Numbered from the stretch's first letter, positions 1-9,622 are shown. The stretch: DNA of 64,000 nucleotides from Parabacteroides johnsonii DSM 18315 (GCF_025151045.1 NZ_CP102285.1:2108001-2172000); one strand, 5' to 3'. Program-made: numbers and translations. Notes: generated by a model from the sequence alone, not told the origin.

Positions 1-1435
1 TATAATATTCACCTGTAGCAGAGACAGAAACCGACGTACCGGTCGCATAATTCCTACTCAGGGAGACATAGAAGTTGGCAGTTTGCTCGCGAAGCCGGGA
101 ATCTGTATTTTCGGTCGGAATATCACCTGTAACCTTATCATAGGTCTGAAAATCACGATCTTTCGCAAATCGATAAGATATACCATAGCCTAAATTCCAT
201 TCTTTAGCCAAATGACGCTTCCGGTCGGCATAAATAGAATACCGGTCTATCTTTTGACCACCGATTATAGAGAAACTGCTCTGACCGCCATCCGCATAGT
301 CCGCAAGCAACGTCTGGTTATTATCGGACGTATAATGCGTGTAATCTCCACCGACATCAAATCCGACTCCGGAATGATATTGCAAAGTGACATTGTGCAT
401 ACGGGTCTCAACATATTTGTCTACATTGCTTGCCTGGTAATTGCCGGAAGTCAAGCTATTACTATACTGGTCAGGAGTGAAACTGCCGGTATAAGCGATA
501 TTGAGATGGTCCTTATCATTCAGATTATACTCGAATGCAGTCCTAAGATTGTGGTTCCAATACTTCATCCGCAATTGCTCGTTTTGCCTGATATCATATA
601 CTTGATTTTTCAATGTATGCTTAGAATAGAGATTCATATATTCCATCTTTTTTACATCATTGGCTCCATACATGACATCAAAAGCCATTTTAGGCGTCGA
701 TAAGCGAAAATTGCCGTTCGCTCCACCACTATTGAAATATTGGTTTGTATAATCGGCATTGACTTCTCCCTGGAAAGAATAATCATTCGAGCGTTTCAGG
801 ACAACATTAATCACAGCTCCTCTTACATGATATTCGGGAGGTGCACTGTACATGACTTCCGCCTTCTCCACCCGGTCTAACGGAGTGTTGCGCAAAAGCG
901 TCTCGAGTTGTCCGGTGTCCATTGTGGTCGGCTTTCCATTCAAGATCACAGTCAAGTTTCCCGTACCAGCTAAAGTAAGTGCGCCTTTACTCTCCGTGAC
1001 ACCGGGGAGTTTAGTCAGAGCCTCGTAGGCATTGTTCACCACTCCGTCGCCGGCAAGAACAGACAGATCATACCCCAAACGCCCTTCTTCCACCTTCACA
1101 AAAGGACGCTCCGCTTTTATCACGACTTCCTCCAAAACATAGTCTTGCGGATCAAGTCGAATGAGACCGACATCTTTCCCCTTTCCTATGATTTCCTTGG
1201 TCTTGTACAAGAGATGTTGTATGATCAAGCGGTATTCTTCCGGCAGGCTATCCAGCACAAAAGTTCCGTCTACATTTGAGATAGAGGCGTTTATATAAGT
1301 AGAATCTATTGCCTGCAAAACGATAGTTGCACCATCTACCGGTCGGTTTTTATTGTCCGTAACCTTTCCTGTTATATTCTGTGCCTGCAAGGAAGCAACA
1401 AAGAATAATAGTAAAATACCGATTCCGACTTTCAT
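1..1435 (-). CDS. Outer-membrane beta-barrel (TonB-dependent-receptor-like) protein, 3' part missing
   Basis: The gene starts at 1435 and runs off the left edge; about 478 codons are visible without a stop. The protein opens with a signal peptide (MKVGIGILLLFFVASLQAQ) and a carboxypeptidase-regulatory-like domain (residues about 20-95, NITGKVTDNKNRPVDGATI). A plug-like domain follows (SVLAGDGVVNNAYEALTKLPGV, then NLTVILNGKPTT), and then beta-barrel strands. This order matches the OMP_b-brl_3 family of Bacteroidota outer-membrane receptors. Members sit in the outer membrane; the substrate cannot be read from sequence. A TAATTTTG box (complement of 1541-1548) could serve as its -7 promoter element. 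It is divergent from the EamA gene at 1647. Confidence 0.85.
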   Translation of the reverse strand, partial: MKVGIGILLLFFVASLQAQNITGKVTDNKNRPVDGATIVLQAIDSTYINASISNVDGTFVLDSLPEEYRLIIQHLLYKTKEIIGKGKDVGLIRLDPQDYVLEEVVIKAERPFVKVEEGRLGYDLSVLAGDGVVNNAYEALTKLPGVTESKGALTLAGTGNLTVILNGKPTTMDTGQLETLLRNTPLDRVEKAEVMYSAPPEYHVRGAVINVVLKRSNDYSFQGEVNADYTNQYFNSGGANGNFRLSTPKMAFDVMYGANDVKKMEYMNLYSKHTLKNQVYDIRQNEQLRMKYWNHNLRTAFEYNLNDKDHLNIAYTGSFTPDQYSNSLTSGNYQASNVDKYVETRMHNVTLQYHSGVGFDVGGDYTHYTSDNNQTLLADYADGGQSSFSIIGGQKIDRYSIYADRKRHLAKEWNLGYGISYRFAKDRDFQTYDKVTGDIPTENTDSRLREQTANFYVSLSRNYATGTSVSVSATGEYY

Positions 1436-1540
1436 ATAATATAAAGTTTGTATTAATTTCCACTCTCCCTAAACAAGGGTTTTCATCATGCACCCGGACA
1501 CAATTATCTGTCCATCATTTTCTAATACGCCGTAAACATA

Positions 1541-1548
1541 CAAAATTA
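1541..1548 (-). promoter_or_regulatory. -7 promoter box candidate for the beta-barrel receptor gene
   Basis: The complement reads TAATTTTG, matching the Bacteroidota -7 consensus TAnnTTTG. It lies about 105 bases upstream of the start at 1435. No TTTG is seen at the expected -33 distance, so the call is tentative. Confidence 0.35.
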
Positions 1549-1608
1549 ATCGAAAAGAATAGCAAAGCATGAATCCCATTTCGTTAGAAAAGGTTCGGAA
1601 AGATTTGC

Positions 1609-1616
1609 TACTTTTG
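1609..1616 (+). promoter_or_regulatory. -7 promoter box for the EamA transporter
   Basis: TACTTTTG matches TAnnTTTG and lies 30 bases upstream of the ATG at 1647. The -33 element is weak. Confidence 0.5.
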
Positions 1617-1646
1617 TCCCCTCATTTCAATAGACAGTGAATTTAC

Positions 1647-2564
1647 ATGAAGGTAAAAGGATTTTTGTACGGACTTATCGCATCCGCCACATTCGGATTG
1701 ATTCCTCTTTTTTCCATTCCCGCACTTGAAAACGGCGTAGGTTTGGATTCGTTGCTGTTTTACCGTTTTTCTTTAGCTTCCGTACTGGTTGCCGTACTGA
1801 TGTGGATGAAAAAGATTCCGTTCGATATACAGAAAGATGAATTCGGGATCGCTTTTATCTTAGGTACGCTCTATGCCATCACGGCGCTTTGGCTGACGGA
1901 GGCTTATCTTTATATTCCGAGCGGGGTAGCGACAACCATCCATTTCCTTTATCCGGTGGTAGTCAGCCTGATCATGTTTGTATTTTATAAGGACAAGCTG
2001 ACAATGCCGATATTGCTGGCAATGGCGATGGCGGTAAGCGGTGTCTATATGTTGAGTGGAGGAAATACGCCGGGAGGTTCTATCAATATGAAAGGATTGA
2101 TGTTGGTATTGGCTACGGTAGTTGCCTATGCAACCTACATCGTAGGCATGAACCGAAGCCGGATTGCCAGGCTCGACAGCTTGAAAGCCACTTTCTATAT
2201 CCTGCTTTCCGGAGCGATTGTCTTTCTGATAAATCTGGCGATAAAAGGAGATTTGCCCGACCCGATGCCGAATCTGGACACAACGATAGACGTGTTGATG
2301 GTTGCTTTCCTCCCGACGCTGGTATCCGACCTTACGCTCATACTGGCCATTCGTTATATAGGTTCGACAACGACCGCGATCTTGGGATGTATGGAGCCAC
2401 TTACCGCCGTATGTATGGGTGTCCTTTTCTTAGGAGAGCATCTACAACCGATGCAGATCGGCGGAATAGTAGTAGTGCTATCGGCAGTCTGCATCGTGAT
2501 ATCAGGCAGTTATATCAGAAAATGGATGCGGGATATCCGGCTTTTATTTATGCACCGGATATAA
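1647..2564 (+). CDS. EamA/DMT-family inner-membrane transporter
   Basis: A 305-residue, highly hydrophobic protein with about ten predicted membrane spans arranged as two EamA halves. The N-terminal repeat starts MKVKGFLYGLIASATFGLIPLFSIPAL; the second half starts near residue 145 (MKGLMLVLATVVAYATYIVGMNRS). The conserved end of the second repeat, with glutamate and proline in CMEPLTAVCMGVLFLGEHL, is visible. Family members export metabolites or amino acids across the inner membrane; the substrate is not predictable here. The downstream yaaA gene begins 42 bases later on the same strand, so the two may share a transcript. Confidence 0.88.
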   Translation: MKVKGFLYGLIASATFGLIPLFSIPALENGVGLDSLLFYRFSLASVLVAVLMWMKKIPFDIQKDEFGIAFILGTLYAITALWLTEAYLYIPSGVATTIHFLYPVVVSLIMFVFYKDKLTMPILLAMAMAVSGVYMLSGGNTPGGSINMKGLMLVLATVVAYATYIVGMNRSRIARLDSLKATFYILLSGAIVFLINLAIKGDLPDPMPNLDTTIDVLMVAFLPTLVSDLTLILAIRYIGSTTTAILGCMEPLTAVCMGVLFLGEHLQPMQIGGIVVVLSAVCIVISGSYIRKWMRDIRLLFMHRI

Positions 2565-2606
2565 ACGACGAGATATTCACATAATAAAAACAATATATTC
2601 GTAAAT

Positions 2607-3371
2607 ATGCATATCATCTTATCTCCAGCTAAGACAATGGCTGGAACATCCAAAATAAAAGCGCCTGCAGGCACAACGCCCCGATTCAACCGGGAAGCAA
2701 TCGAGATCGCATTGCACATGGCTCAATATCCCGCCGAAGAATTAGGCAGGATACTAAAGCTCAGTCCCAAACTGATGCTGGAAAGTTACCGCCGTTTTCA
2801 GAATTTCCATTCTACGGAAGAAGAACCGCTACAAGCTCTGTTAGCTTATACGGGTGTCGTATTCAAGAATATCAATCCCAAAGATTTTACAGAAGCGGAC
2901 TTCCGCTTTGCCCAGGATCACCTGCGGCTCATTTCCATTTGTTATGGACTCCTTCGTCCGTTAGACCTGATCAAACCTTACCGGATGGAATATGATGTGA
3001 AACTGCCTGAATTAGGAGAAGGGAATATGTATGCTTACTGGCGTACCCGCCAAACAGAACCGCTTATTGAAGAAGTGAAAGCCGACGACAACCTGCTGGT
3101 CAACTTAGGGAGCATGGACCTACAACCCTCATTCGACTGGAAAATGGTAGAACAATCTGTCCGTGTAATAACACCGGATTTTAAAGTCTGGAAAAACGGG
3201 AAAGCCGAAACAATCGTAATCTATGCCAAGATGGCGCGTGGACAAATAACCCGTTACATCATTAAAAACCGGATTACCGATCCGGAAGCCTTAAAAGGTT
3301 TTACTTGGGAAGGGTTTCGGTACAGGGAAGATATCTCCTCCGAAAGCAACTGGGTTTTCTTGCAAGATTAA
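2607..3371 (+). CDS. yaaA: YaaA/DUF328 peroxide-stress protein
   Basis: This 254-residue protein has the length and features of YaaA: the start MHIILSPAKTM, the motif AYTGVVFKNINPKDF, the core HLRLISICYGLLRPLDLIKPYRMEY and the charged C-terminal end EGFRYREDISSESNWVFLQD. In Escherichia coli YaaA lowers intracellular free iron during hydrogen peroxide stress and binds DNA, acting in the cytoplasm. That role is family knowledge, not shown here. It sits 42 bases after the EamA gene. Confidence 0.92.
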   Translation: MHIILSPAKTMAGTSKIKAPAGTTPRFNREAIEIALHMAQYPAEELGRILKLSPKLMLESYRRFQNFHSTEEEPLQALLAYTGVVFKNINPKDFTEADFRFAQDHLRLISICYGLLRPLDLIKPYRMEYDVKLPELGEGNMYAYWRTRQTEPLIEEVKADDNLLVNLGSMDLQPSFDWKMVEQSVRVITPDFKVWKNGKAETIVIYAKMARGQITRYIIKNRITDPEALKGFTWEGFRYREDISSESNWVFLQD

Positions 3372-3449
3372 GAAACCCTTGCAATAAACCGACAGTATCG
3401 TCCGTTTATACAAATAAATGGTTGGATATTTTTTTTAATTAGAAATGAA

Positions 3450-4505
3450 ATGAGAAAAACCTTTAATCTTTTATTCATATGTCTGATAGCCTTATACGGC
3501 CGGATCGGATATCAAGTGATCCATAATACCGATTTGCCTCAATGCCAACTGGAAGGAAGCCTGTCCGATGTCGCCGAAGAGGTGATCGCCATTCCTTTGG
3601 AAACCAACGGACATTGTTCCTTGAAAAAGATCAAAATGATCAAGCGCGACCGTGAAGACATCTTCCTTGTCAGCGACCGCAGGCTTTATCATTTCAACAG
3701 CTCCGGACAATTTCTCGGACAAATAACGGCATATCGGCCAGGAACAAAGCAGCCTGTCGAACTGGCCGATTATGCAGTCGATCCCGTCCGCGACCGGCTG
3801 ATCGTGATCGGCACCGGACAGGAAGTATATTATTATGATTACAACGGGCAACTCCTTTTCCAAAGTATCCTTCCTCAAGATGCTTCATGGAAAACTTTCG
3901 GCCACATGGCTTATTATGACAACCACCTGTGGGCGACAATCGACTTGGTCAATTCAGAAAACAAACAAGCTCCGACAGTAGAACAATGGCTCTATAAATT
4001 TGATCTCGGTTTCAATGAAGTCGAGAAACGCAAACTGGATGTAGCCGATTTGGGAAGAATGGATATCAATTACAAGACAGGTTCCGAAATAGCCGTCAAG
4101 GACGGACACGTTTATGTACAGGCTCCCTCCTTACAGCCGGCCCATATCCTGAACGACACGCTCTATCTCATCAATTGCAACCAGTTGGCTATCACGGAGA
4201 ATTATGCAAAAATTCTTCCTTTACAGATTGGGACACGTTTTTTAGTCTCAACACACTACGATCCTACCCTGCCGGAACGTAGCTATACATTTTGTTACGA
4301 TCAACGAGAGACAAAGGCCTATAACGTGCTGGGAGGACTGGAAGACAATTTCTACAAGACAGGCAAAATTCCCGAACTTCAATCTATAGACCTTCAGAGC
4401 AACACCTATTGTTATTATAAAAGTGGCAAAGAGCTCGCCACCTCTTTTCCCGACCGGACAGACGAAGACAATCCTGTACTATTCATAGTAAAAATGAAAG
4501 CCTGA
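3450..4505 (+). CDS. 6-bladed beta-propeller protein (DUF5128-like)
   Basis: A 351-residue protein with an N-terminal hydrophobic segment (FNLLFICLIALYGRIGYQVI) and no lipobox cysteine. The body resembles the Bacteroidales 6-bladed beta-propeller family: an opening strand before VIAIPLETNGHCSLKKIKMI, then the repeated pattern of a short strand followed by FDxxGxFLxQI (YHFNSSGQFLGQI, YYYDYNGQLLFQSI). These proteins are exported and common in gut Bacteroidales; function is unknown. A hairpin right at the stop codon (4498-4523) should end the transcript. Confidence 0.72.
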   Translation: MRKTFNLLFICLIALYGRIGYQVIHNTDLPQCQLEGSLSDVAEEVIAIPLETNGHCSLKKIKMIKRDREDIFLVSDRRLYHFNSSGQFLGQITAYRPGTKQPVELADYAVDPVRDRLIVIGTGQEVYYYDYNGQLLFQSILPQDASWKTFGHMAYYDNHLWATIDLVNSENKQAPTVEQWLYKFDLGFNEVEKRKLDVADLGRMDINYKTGSEIAVKDGHVYVQAPSLQPAHILNDTLYLINCNQLAITENYAKILPLQIGTRFLVSTHYDPTLPERSYTFCYDQRETKAYNVLGGLEDNFYKTGKIPELQSIDLQSNTYCYYKSGKELATSFPDRTDEDNPVLFIVKMKA

Positions 4506-4523
4506 CTCCACAGCCAGGCTTTC
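4498..4523. terminator. Bidirectional hairpin terminator between convergent genes
   Basis: AAAGCCTG (4498-4505) pairs with CAGGCTTT (4516-4523). The stem overlaps the stop codon of the beta-propeller gene, and the convergent gene ends at 4546. Confidence 0.6.
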
Positions 4524-4545
4524 ATTCAAATATATTTACGAACGA

Positions 4546-5301
4546 TTAGAAAATCCGTCCACAAAGACGTATCTTCATAACCGGATAAACAGTCAGTTTA
4601 TCCATAACTTTCGAAAACGTATCGTCCGGATCGACCTCATCCAGCAAATCATTGACATTACCATAGTCCGTATAAACTTCCGGTTTGCCATGAAATTGGA
4701 CTCCCAGTTCGAACATCACGCCAAGCCGTTTCTTCGGTACGGCACGACCGAACCCCAGTCCTACATACGGACGAAAATTCGAAACTTTCAAGCCACCTGA
4801 CACATTGCCATTTTCATCTACCGGAATCGTATAATCACCGATAACGACACCAGCCTTACCAGCTTCGGCTACCAGTTCCTTCAATTCATCACTATGTCCG
4901 TTAATCTTTAACAGAGTTCCTCCGCCAAAGTAAGCACCGGCAGTCAAAAAGAAAGCACCTTTTTTAAACGGATAATAATTCACAAGCAATTCACCGGAGA
5001 CCCGCTTGATACTTCCTTCCATATCGATCGTAGAGGGAACATTCACACCTTCTATTGCTTCCACATCGACATCCACATCCGTATTCATACTGAAATTCGG
5101 CATAATAGAAAAACCACCACGCAAATCAAAATGAGAAGTGATAGGAGTTGCCACATTCACGTCAATACCAGTCGTACCGACGCCCACACCTACTGCTAAA
5201 GAATTAAACACTCCCAATTCTTTTTGGGCCATAACATCACTCACAACCACGCCTGACAAGGCCAACGAAATAACACAAAGTAGAGTTCTAAAACCTTTCA
5301 T
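4546..5301 (-). CDS. Small outer-membrane beta-barrel protein
   Basis: A 251-residue protein with signal peptide MKGFRTLLCVISLALSGVVVSDVMA. The mature part alternates polar and hydrophobic residues and has paired glycines (GVGVGTTGIDVNVATPITSHFDLRGGFSIMP, YYPFKKGAFFLTAGAYFGGG, FRPYVGLGFGRAVPKKRLGVMFELGVQF). It ends in phenylalanine, as barrel proteins do. I chose the ATG at 5301 because the 38-codon-longer frame to 5415 would start inside a 20-bp terminator stem. No known partner is adjacent; function is unknown. Confidence 0.75.
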   Translation of the reverse strand: MKGFRTLLCVISLALSGVVVSDVMAQKELGVFNSLAVGVGVGTTGIDVNVATPITSHFDLRGGFSIMPNFSMNTDVDVDVEAIEGVNVPSTIDMEGSIKRVSGELLVNYYPFKKGAFFLTAGAYFGGGTLLKINGHSDELKELVAEAGKAGVVIGDYTIPVDENGNVSGGLKVSNFRPYVGLGFGRAVPKKRLGVMFELGVQFHGKPEVYTDYGNVNDLLDEVDPDDTFSKVMDKLTVYPVMKIRLCGRIF

Positions 5302-5378
5302 AACCACTAAAAAATGTATTTGTATTGAAATAAAGTACGGCAAAGAAAAGAAGAATTTTTGACATAAAGGCTGATATA

Positions 5379-5430
5379 GAATAAAAAAAGAGAGTGCAGG
5401 ATGATAACCTTGCACTCTCTTTTTTTATTC
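5379..5430. terminator. Strong terminator hairpin after yebC
   Basis: A perfect 20-bp stem (5379-5398 with 5411-5430) has A/T tracts on both sides, so it can work in either direction. It lies just past the yebC stop codon and upstream of the outer-membrane protein gene. Confidence 0.85.
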
Positions 5431-5446
5431 TATAACAATTACGGAC

Positions 5447-6181
5447 TTATTCTTCGCCATCGCCTCCATCTTCCTTCATATTATGGAACACATTCTGAAC
5501 GTCGTCGTCTTCTTCCAGCTTTTCAATCAATTTTTCGATTGCTTCACGCTGTTCGGCTGTCACTTCTTTCAAGTCGTTTGGAATACGGACAAATTCGCTA
5601 CTTGTAATCTCGAATCCGTTTTCTTCGAGATATTTCTGGATAGCGGAGTTCTGTGCAAACTCACCGTAGATTACGACTTCATCTTCATCCTCATCCAGTT
5701 CATCTACACCGTAATCAATCAATTCCAGTTCCAGATCTTCCAGCGAGATGTCTTCTTTTTTAGCAATATGGAATACACACTTATGATCGAACAGGAATTC
5801 GAGACTACCGCTCGTACCAAGCGAACCGCCATGTTTGTTGAAATAGCTACGAACGTTTGCCACTGTACGGGTCGTATTGTCGGTTGCCGTTTCTACGAAA
5901 ATAGCGATGCCGTGAGGTCCGTAACCTTCGTAAGTCATTTCCTTATAACCAGAGAAATCTTTTTCAACCGCACGCTTGATAGCACGTTCCACATTCTCCT
6001 TCGGCATGTTCTCTTTCTTGGCGTTCTGCATCAATGCACGCAGATGAGGGTTGTTCTCAGGATCCGGCCCACCGGCTTTTGCGGCTATCGTAATTTCTTT
6101 ACCTAACTTTGTAAATACACGGGCCATATTGCCCCAACGCTTAAACTTTCTCGCTTTGCGAAACTCAAACGCTCTTCCCAT
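5447..6181 (-). CDS. yebC: YebC/PmpR/TACO1-family protein
   Basis: A 244-residue protein typical of the YebC family: the start MGRAFEFRKARKFKRWGNMARVFTKLGKEI, the AAKAGGPDPENNPHLR segment, and FSGYKEMTYEGYGPHGIAIFVETATDN. An acidic C-terminal tail ends in DDDVQNVFHNMKEDGGDGEE. Family members have been described as transcription regulators and as translation factors that relieve ribosome stalling at proline stretches. It begins 46 bases after pheT on the same strand with no terminator between them, so it is probably co-transcribed. Confidence 0.93.
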   Translation of the reverse strand: MGRAFEFRKARKFKRWGNMARVFTKLGKEITIAAKAGGPDPENNPHLRALMQNAKKENMPKENVERAIKRAVEKDFSGYKEMTYEGYGPHGIAIFVETATDNTTRTVANVRSYFNKHGGSLGTSGSLEFLFDHKCVFHIAKKEDISLEDLELELIDYGVDELDEDEDEVVIYGEFAQNSAIQKYLEENGFEITSSEFVRIPNDLKEVTAEQREAIEKLIEKLEEDDDVQNVFHNMKEDGGDGEE

Positions 6182-6227
6182 GATGTATGATCTTTATTTT
6201 TTAATTTTTAATTCTTTAATTCTTCAT

Positions 6228-8690
6228 TTATCTCAACTGTGCACCTAACTTCTGTTCCAGGTTCGTCTGGATCTTTTTCATGATAGCATCAATCTGCTTA
6301 TCATTCAAAGTCTTTCCTTCATCCTGCAAATAGAAGCTGACAGCATATGACTTCTTTCCTGCCGGCAGATTCTTACCTTCGTACACATCAAACAAAGCAA
6401 TGTTCTTCAGGAGTTTACGTTCACTTTCCGTTGCAATCTTCTCTATTTCGGCAAATTGAACATTCTTATCCAACAACAAGGCAAGGTCTCGTTTCACTGC
6501 CGGGAACTTGGAAATTTCAGAGAAAGTAACCTTGCTCTTCTTGATTTCCTTCATCAACAATGTCCAGGAAAGTTCTGCATAATAGACGTCCGTTTCAATA
6601 TCCAGTTCCTTGCAGATCTTCGGGCTGACGATCCCCATCGTACCTAACTGACGACCGGAGGAAGTCGTAATACTCAAACCTGCCGAATAGATATCGTTAG
6701 CCAGATTACCGAAAATGACCTTCTGCAAGTTCACACCGAGACGAACCAAAATATTTTCCACATACGCCTTCAACTCGTAAACGGAAGACTTTTCATTCGG
6801 ATGTGCCCAGTTGTTATCCACGCGGCTACCGCTCACCCACAAGCCCAAACGATAATCTTCCGAGAATTCGGCCAACGTTTCGCCTTCCTTCTTATGGTCG
6901 ATATTGTAATCGTAGCAGTTTCCGAATTCGAAGAAACGGATATTGCCATTTTTACGTTTCGCATTATGTTCGACGCTTTCCAAGCCACCAAACAACAACG
7001 TCTGGCGCATGCAATTCAGATCAGCACTCAACGGATTCATCAACATCACACAGTGAGAAACCGGGTAAGTGGAAAGATTGTCATAATAAGCCGAGCGTGT
7101 CAGCGAGTTATTCAGAATTTCGTTGAAACCGCAACCGCAAAGTTGTTCGGAAATCAGGTTCTGTAATTTATAACTGCGATCGGTCGGAGTCTGATAGCTC
7201 AGATTGGACTTCACATTATCACTGAACTCCACGTTATTATACCCGTAAATACGAAGAATATCTTCGATCACGTCGACATCACGCTGTACATCGATACGAT
7301 ATACAGGCACATCGATCACCCAACCTTCGGCTGTTTCGGAAACGATCTTCATTTCCAGACTTTCCAGAATGCTCTTAACCGTTTCAACCGGGATCACCTT
7401 GCCAATCAACGTATTAACCTTGTTATAAGCCAATTCCACACGATACGGTGCTACCGGAGCCGGATAGATATCCTGAATGGCGCCCGTAATCGTTCCGCCT
7501 GCCACTTCCTGAATCAACAGGGCGGCACGTTTCATCACATCGACCGTCTGATTCGGGTCCAGGCCGCGTTCATAGCGGAAAGAAGCATCCGTATTCAGAC
7601 CGAAGCGACGGGCTGTCTTACGGATCCAGGTAGGATGGAAAGTGGCAGATTCCAGGAATACATTCTTGGTATGTTCCGTCACGCCGGAATCGAGTCCACC
7701 GAATACACCGGCGATACACATCGGCTCTTCCACATTGCAAATCATCAGGTCGCGGTCGGTCAACGTGCGTTCCACACCATCGAGCGTAACGAACTTGGAA
7801 CCTTCCTTCGCCGAGCGCACCACGACTTTATTACCTTTAACCTTATCGGCATCAAAAGAGTGCAAAGGCTGTCCTACACCATGCAGAATATAATTCGTGA
7901 CATCCACCACGTTATTAATCGGACGCAGACCGATCACCTTCAAACGATTCTGCAACCATTCCGGGCTTTCCTTCACAGTCACACCTTTGATCGTGATGCC
8001 TGAATAGCGCAGGCAGGCTTCCGTATTTTCAACGACTACTTCGATAGCCGGAGTTTCATCATCAATCTTGAAAGCATCCACATTCGGACGTTTCAGGTTG
8101 GCAGGTTTACCGTTCTGTTTCAGGTAAGCGGCCAAGTCGCGGGCTACACCGAAATGGGAAGTGGCATCCACGCGGTTCGGTGTGATATCGACTTCCAGCA
8201 CATAGTCGCTCTTTACATTATAATATTCTTTGGCCGGAGTACCGACTACCGCGTCGGCCGGTAGAACGATGATACCTGCATGATCCGTCCCTATACCGAT
8301 TTCATCTTCAGCACAGATCATACCGTTCGATTCAACGCCACGGATTTTGGAGCGCTTGATCGTAAAGCACTCGTCACCATCATACAATTTAGTACCGTTT
8401 ACAGCAACAACCACTTTCTGTCCGGCAGCCACATTCGGTGCGCCACAAACAATCTGCAAAGGCTCCGCACCGCCGACATTCACGGTTGTAATGTGCAAAT
8501 GATCGGAATTCGGGTGTTCTTCGCAAGTAAGAACTTCACCGATGACAAGTCCTTCCAATCCGCCTTTAATGGTTTGAACTTCTTCTACTCCGCCGGTTTC
8601 CAAACCGATGGAGGTCAGTGCTGCTGCTACTTCATCAGGCTGTAAATCAAAATCAAGATAATCTTTCAGCCAATTGTAAGATATATTCAT
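6228..8690 (-). CDS. pheT: Phenylalanine--tRNA ligase beta subunit
   Basis: At 820 residues this has the normal PheT length and domain order. An N-terminal MNISYNWLKDYLDFDL is followed by a tRNA-binding (EMAP-II-like) domain at about 39-155, B3/B4 editing domains at about 215-385 with INNVVDVTNYILHGVGQPLHSFDADK, B5 at about 400-480, the catalytic-like core, and the C-terminal anticodon-binding FDX-ACB domain (SKFPAVKRDLALLLDKN). It pairs with PheS, which is not in the window, to charge tRNA-Phe. A TACTTTTG box at 8750-8757 (complement) is a likely promoter. Confidence 0.97.
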   Translation of the reverse strand: MNISYNWLKDYLDFDLQPDEVAAALTSIGLETGGVEEVQTIKGGLEGLVIGEVLTCEEHPNSDHLHITTVNVGGAEPLQIVCGAPNVAAGQKVVVAVNGTKLYDGDECFTIKRSKIRGVESNGMICAEDEIGIGTDHAGIIVLPADAVVGTPAKEYYNVKSDYVLEVDITPNRVDATSHFGVARDLAAYLKQNGKPANLKRPNVDAFKIDDETPAIEVVVENTEACLRYSGITIKGVTVKESPEWLQNRLKVIGLRPINNVVDVTNYILHGVGQPLHSFDADKVKGNKVVVRSAKEGSKFVTLDGVERTLTDRDLMICNVEEPMCIAGVFGGLDSGVTEHTKNVFLESATFHPTWIRKTARRFGLNTDASFRYERGLDPNQTVDVMKRAALLIQEVAGGTITGAIQDIYPAPVAPYRVELAYNKVNTLIGKVIPVETVKSILESLEMKIVSETAEGWVIDVPVYRIDVQRDVDVIEDILRIYGYNNVEFSDNVKSNLSYQTPTDRSYKLQNLISEQLCGCGFNEILNNSLTRSAYYDNLSTYPVSHCVMLMNPLSADLNCMRQTLLFGGLESVEHNAKRKNGNIRFFEFGNCYDYNIDHKKEGETLAEFSEDYRLGLWVSGSRVDNNWAHPNEKSSVYELKAYVENILVRLGVNLQKVIFGNLANDIYSAGLSITTSSGRQLGTMGIVSPKICKELDIETDVYYAELSWTLLMKEIKKSKVTFSEISKFPAVKRDLALLLDKNVQFAEIEKIATESERKLLKNIALFDVYEGKNLPAGKKSYAVSFYLQDEGKTLNDKQIDAIMKKIQTNLEQKLGAQLR

Positions 8691-8749
8691 CGCTTTAAAA
8701 TTTATTCAGTAAAGAGACGGGGCCGTCCGGCCTACGCCAAATTGACGGA

Positions 8750-8757
8750 CAAAAGTA
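8750..8757 (-). promoter_or_regulatory. -7 promoter box for pheT
   Basis: The complement reads TACTTTTG, about 60 bases upstream of the pheT start codon. No clear -33 element is seen. Confidence 0.45.
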
Positions 8758-8830
8758 CAAATAATTATTTAAATATGATAGTTCCAAGAAGTTTCTTAAG
8801 GCGAAACCTTCGTTTCATGCAAGGGAAAAC

Positions 8831-8875
8831 TTAGTTCCATGCTCATGGAGCTAAAATTTCATGCCCATGGAACTT
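8831..8875. repeat. Two copies of a short palindromic CATG...CATG repeat
   Basis: Two near-palindromes stand in tandem: AGTTCCATGCTCATGGAGCT (8833-8852) and ATTTCATGCCCATGGAAC (8856-8873). A related cluster lies at 53721-53786, sharing CATGCCCATG. The first copy set sits between the divergent pheT and trmD promoters, and its end is a few bases from the trmD -33 box. Confidence 0.6.
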
Positions 8876-8878
8876 TAT

Positions 8879-8909
8879 TTTGCAGACTATCGGAAATCTC
8901 CTACATTTG
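8879..8909 (+). promoter_or_regulatory. Full Bacteroidota promoter for trmD
   Basis: TTTG (8879-8882), a 19-base spacer and TACATTTG (8902-8909) match the -33/-7 consensus exactly. The trmD ATG follows 22 bases later. Confidence 0.75.
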
Positions 8910-8931
8910 CACCATAAATCTGAAATAAAAT

Positions 8932-9609
8932 ATGATGCGCATAGATATACTGACCGTACTTCCCGAGATGATCGAAGGAATGGTGAACTGCTCCATTGTG
9001 AAACGGGCACAAGACAAAGGTTTGGCTGAAATACATTTGCATAACCTGCGGGATTACACGACCAACAAATGGCGGCGTGTGGATGATTATCCTTTCGGGG
9101 GTGAAGCCGGCATGGTGATGCAGATCGAGCCCATCGACCGAGCCATCTCGGCTTTGAAAAGCGAAAGGGAATATGATGAAGTTATTTACACATCGCCGGA
9201 TGGGGAGACCTTCAACCAGCCGATGGCAAACAGCATGTCGATGCTGAACAATCTGATTATCCTTTGCGGGCATTACAAAGGAATCGACTACCGCATCCGC
9301 GAACATCTGATAACAAAGGAAATATCCGTCGGCGATTATGTCCTGACAGGAGGTGAGCTGGCTGCCGCCATCATCACAGATGCCGTCGTACGCCTCATTC
9401 CCGGAGCAATCGGCGACGAGCAAAGCGCCCTCTCCGACTCGTTCCAGGATAATTTGTTGGCTCCTCCGGTCTATACCCGGCCAGCCGATTATAATGGATG
9501 GAAAGTCCCTGAAGTCCTCCTATCCGGACATCAACGCAAGATTGAGGAGTGGCGCCTCGCGCAAGCTCAAGAAAGAACTGCCCGGCTACGCCCCGATTTA
9601 TTGAAGTAG
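8932..9609 (+). CDS. trmD: tRNA (guanine-N1-)-methyltransferase
   Basis: A 225-residue TrmD with all signature regions: [16 protein letters not shown] at the start, [16 protein letters not shown], and the trefoil-knot SAM-binding stretch [38 protein letters not shown]. The C-terminal tRNA-binding helix region contains [31 protein letters not shown]. It methylates G37 of tRNAs reading CNN codons and acts in the cytoplasm. A perfect promoter stands directly upstream. Its stop codon lies inside a palindrome shared with the convergent gene. Confidence 0.97.
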   Translation: MMRIDILTVLPEMIEGMVNCSIVKRAQDKGLAEIHLHNLRDYTTNKWRRVDDYPFGGEAGMVMQIEPIDRAISALKSEREYDEVIYTSPDGETFNQPMANSMSMLNNLIILCGHYKGIDYRIREHLITKEISVGDYVLTGGELAAAIITDAVVRLIPGAIGDEQSALSDSFQDNLLAPPVYTRPADYNGWKVPEVLLSGHQRKIEEWRLAQAQERTARLRPDLLK

Positions 9610-9622
9610 AGCTCTCTACTTC
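9603..9622. terminator. Palindrome containing both convergent stop codons
   Basis: GAAGTAGA-GCTC-TCTACTTC is a perfect 20-base palindrome. It carries the TAG of trmD (9607-9609) and the TAG of the opposite gene (9616-9618). There is no T-tract, so terminator action is inferred from position. Confidence 0.45.

Noticed and set aside
5483-6106. 207-codon open frame antisense to yebC
   Set aside because: Opposite a well-supported gene; its composition follows from the acidic codons of yebC.
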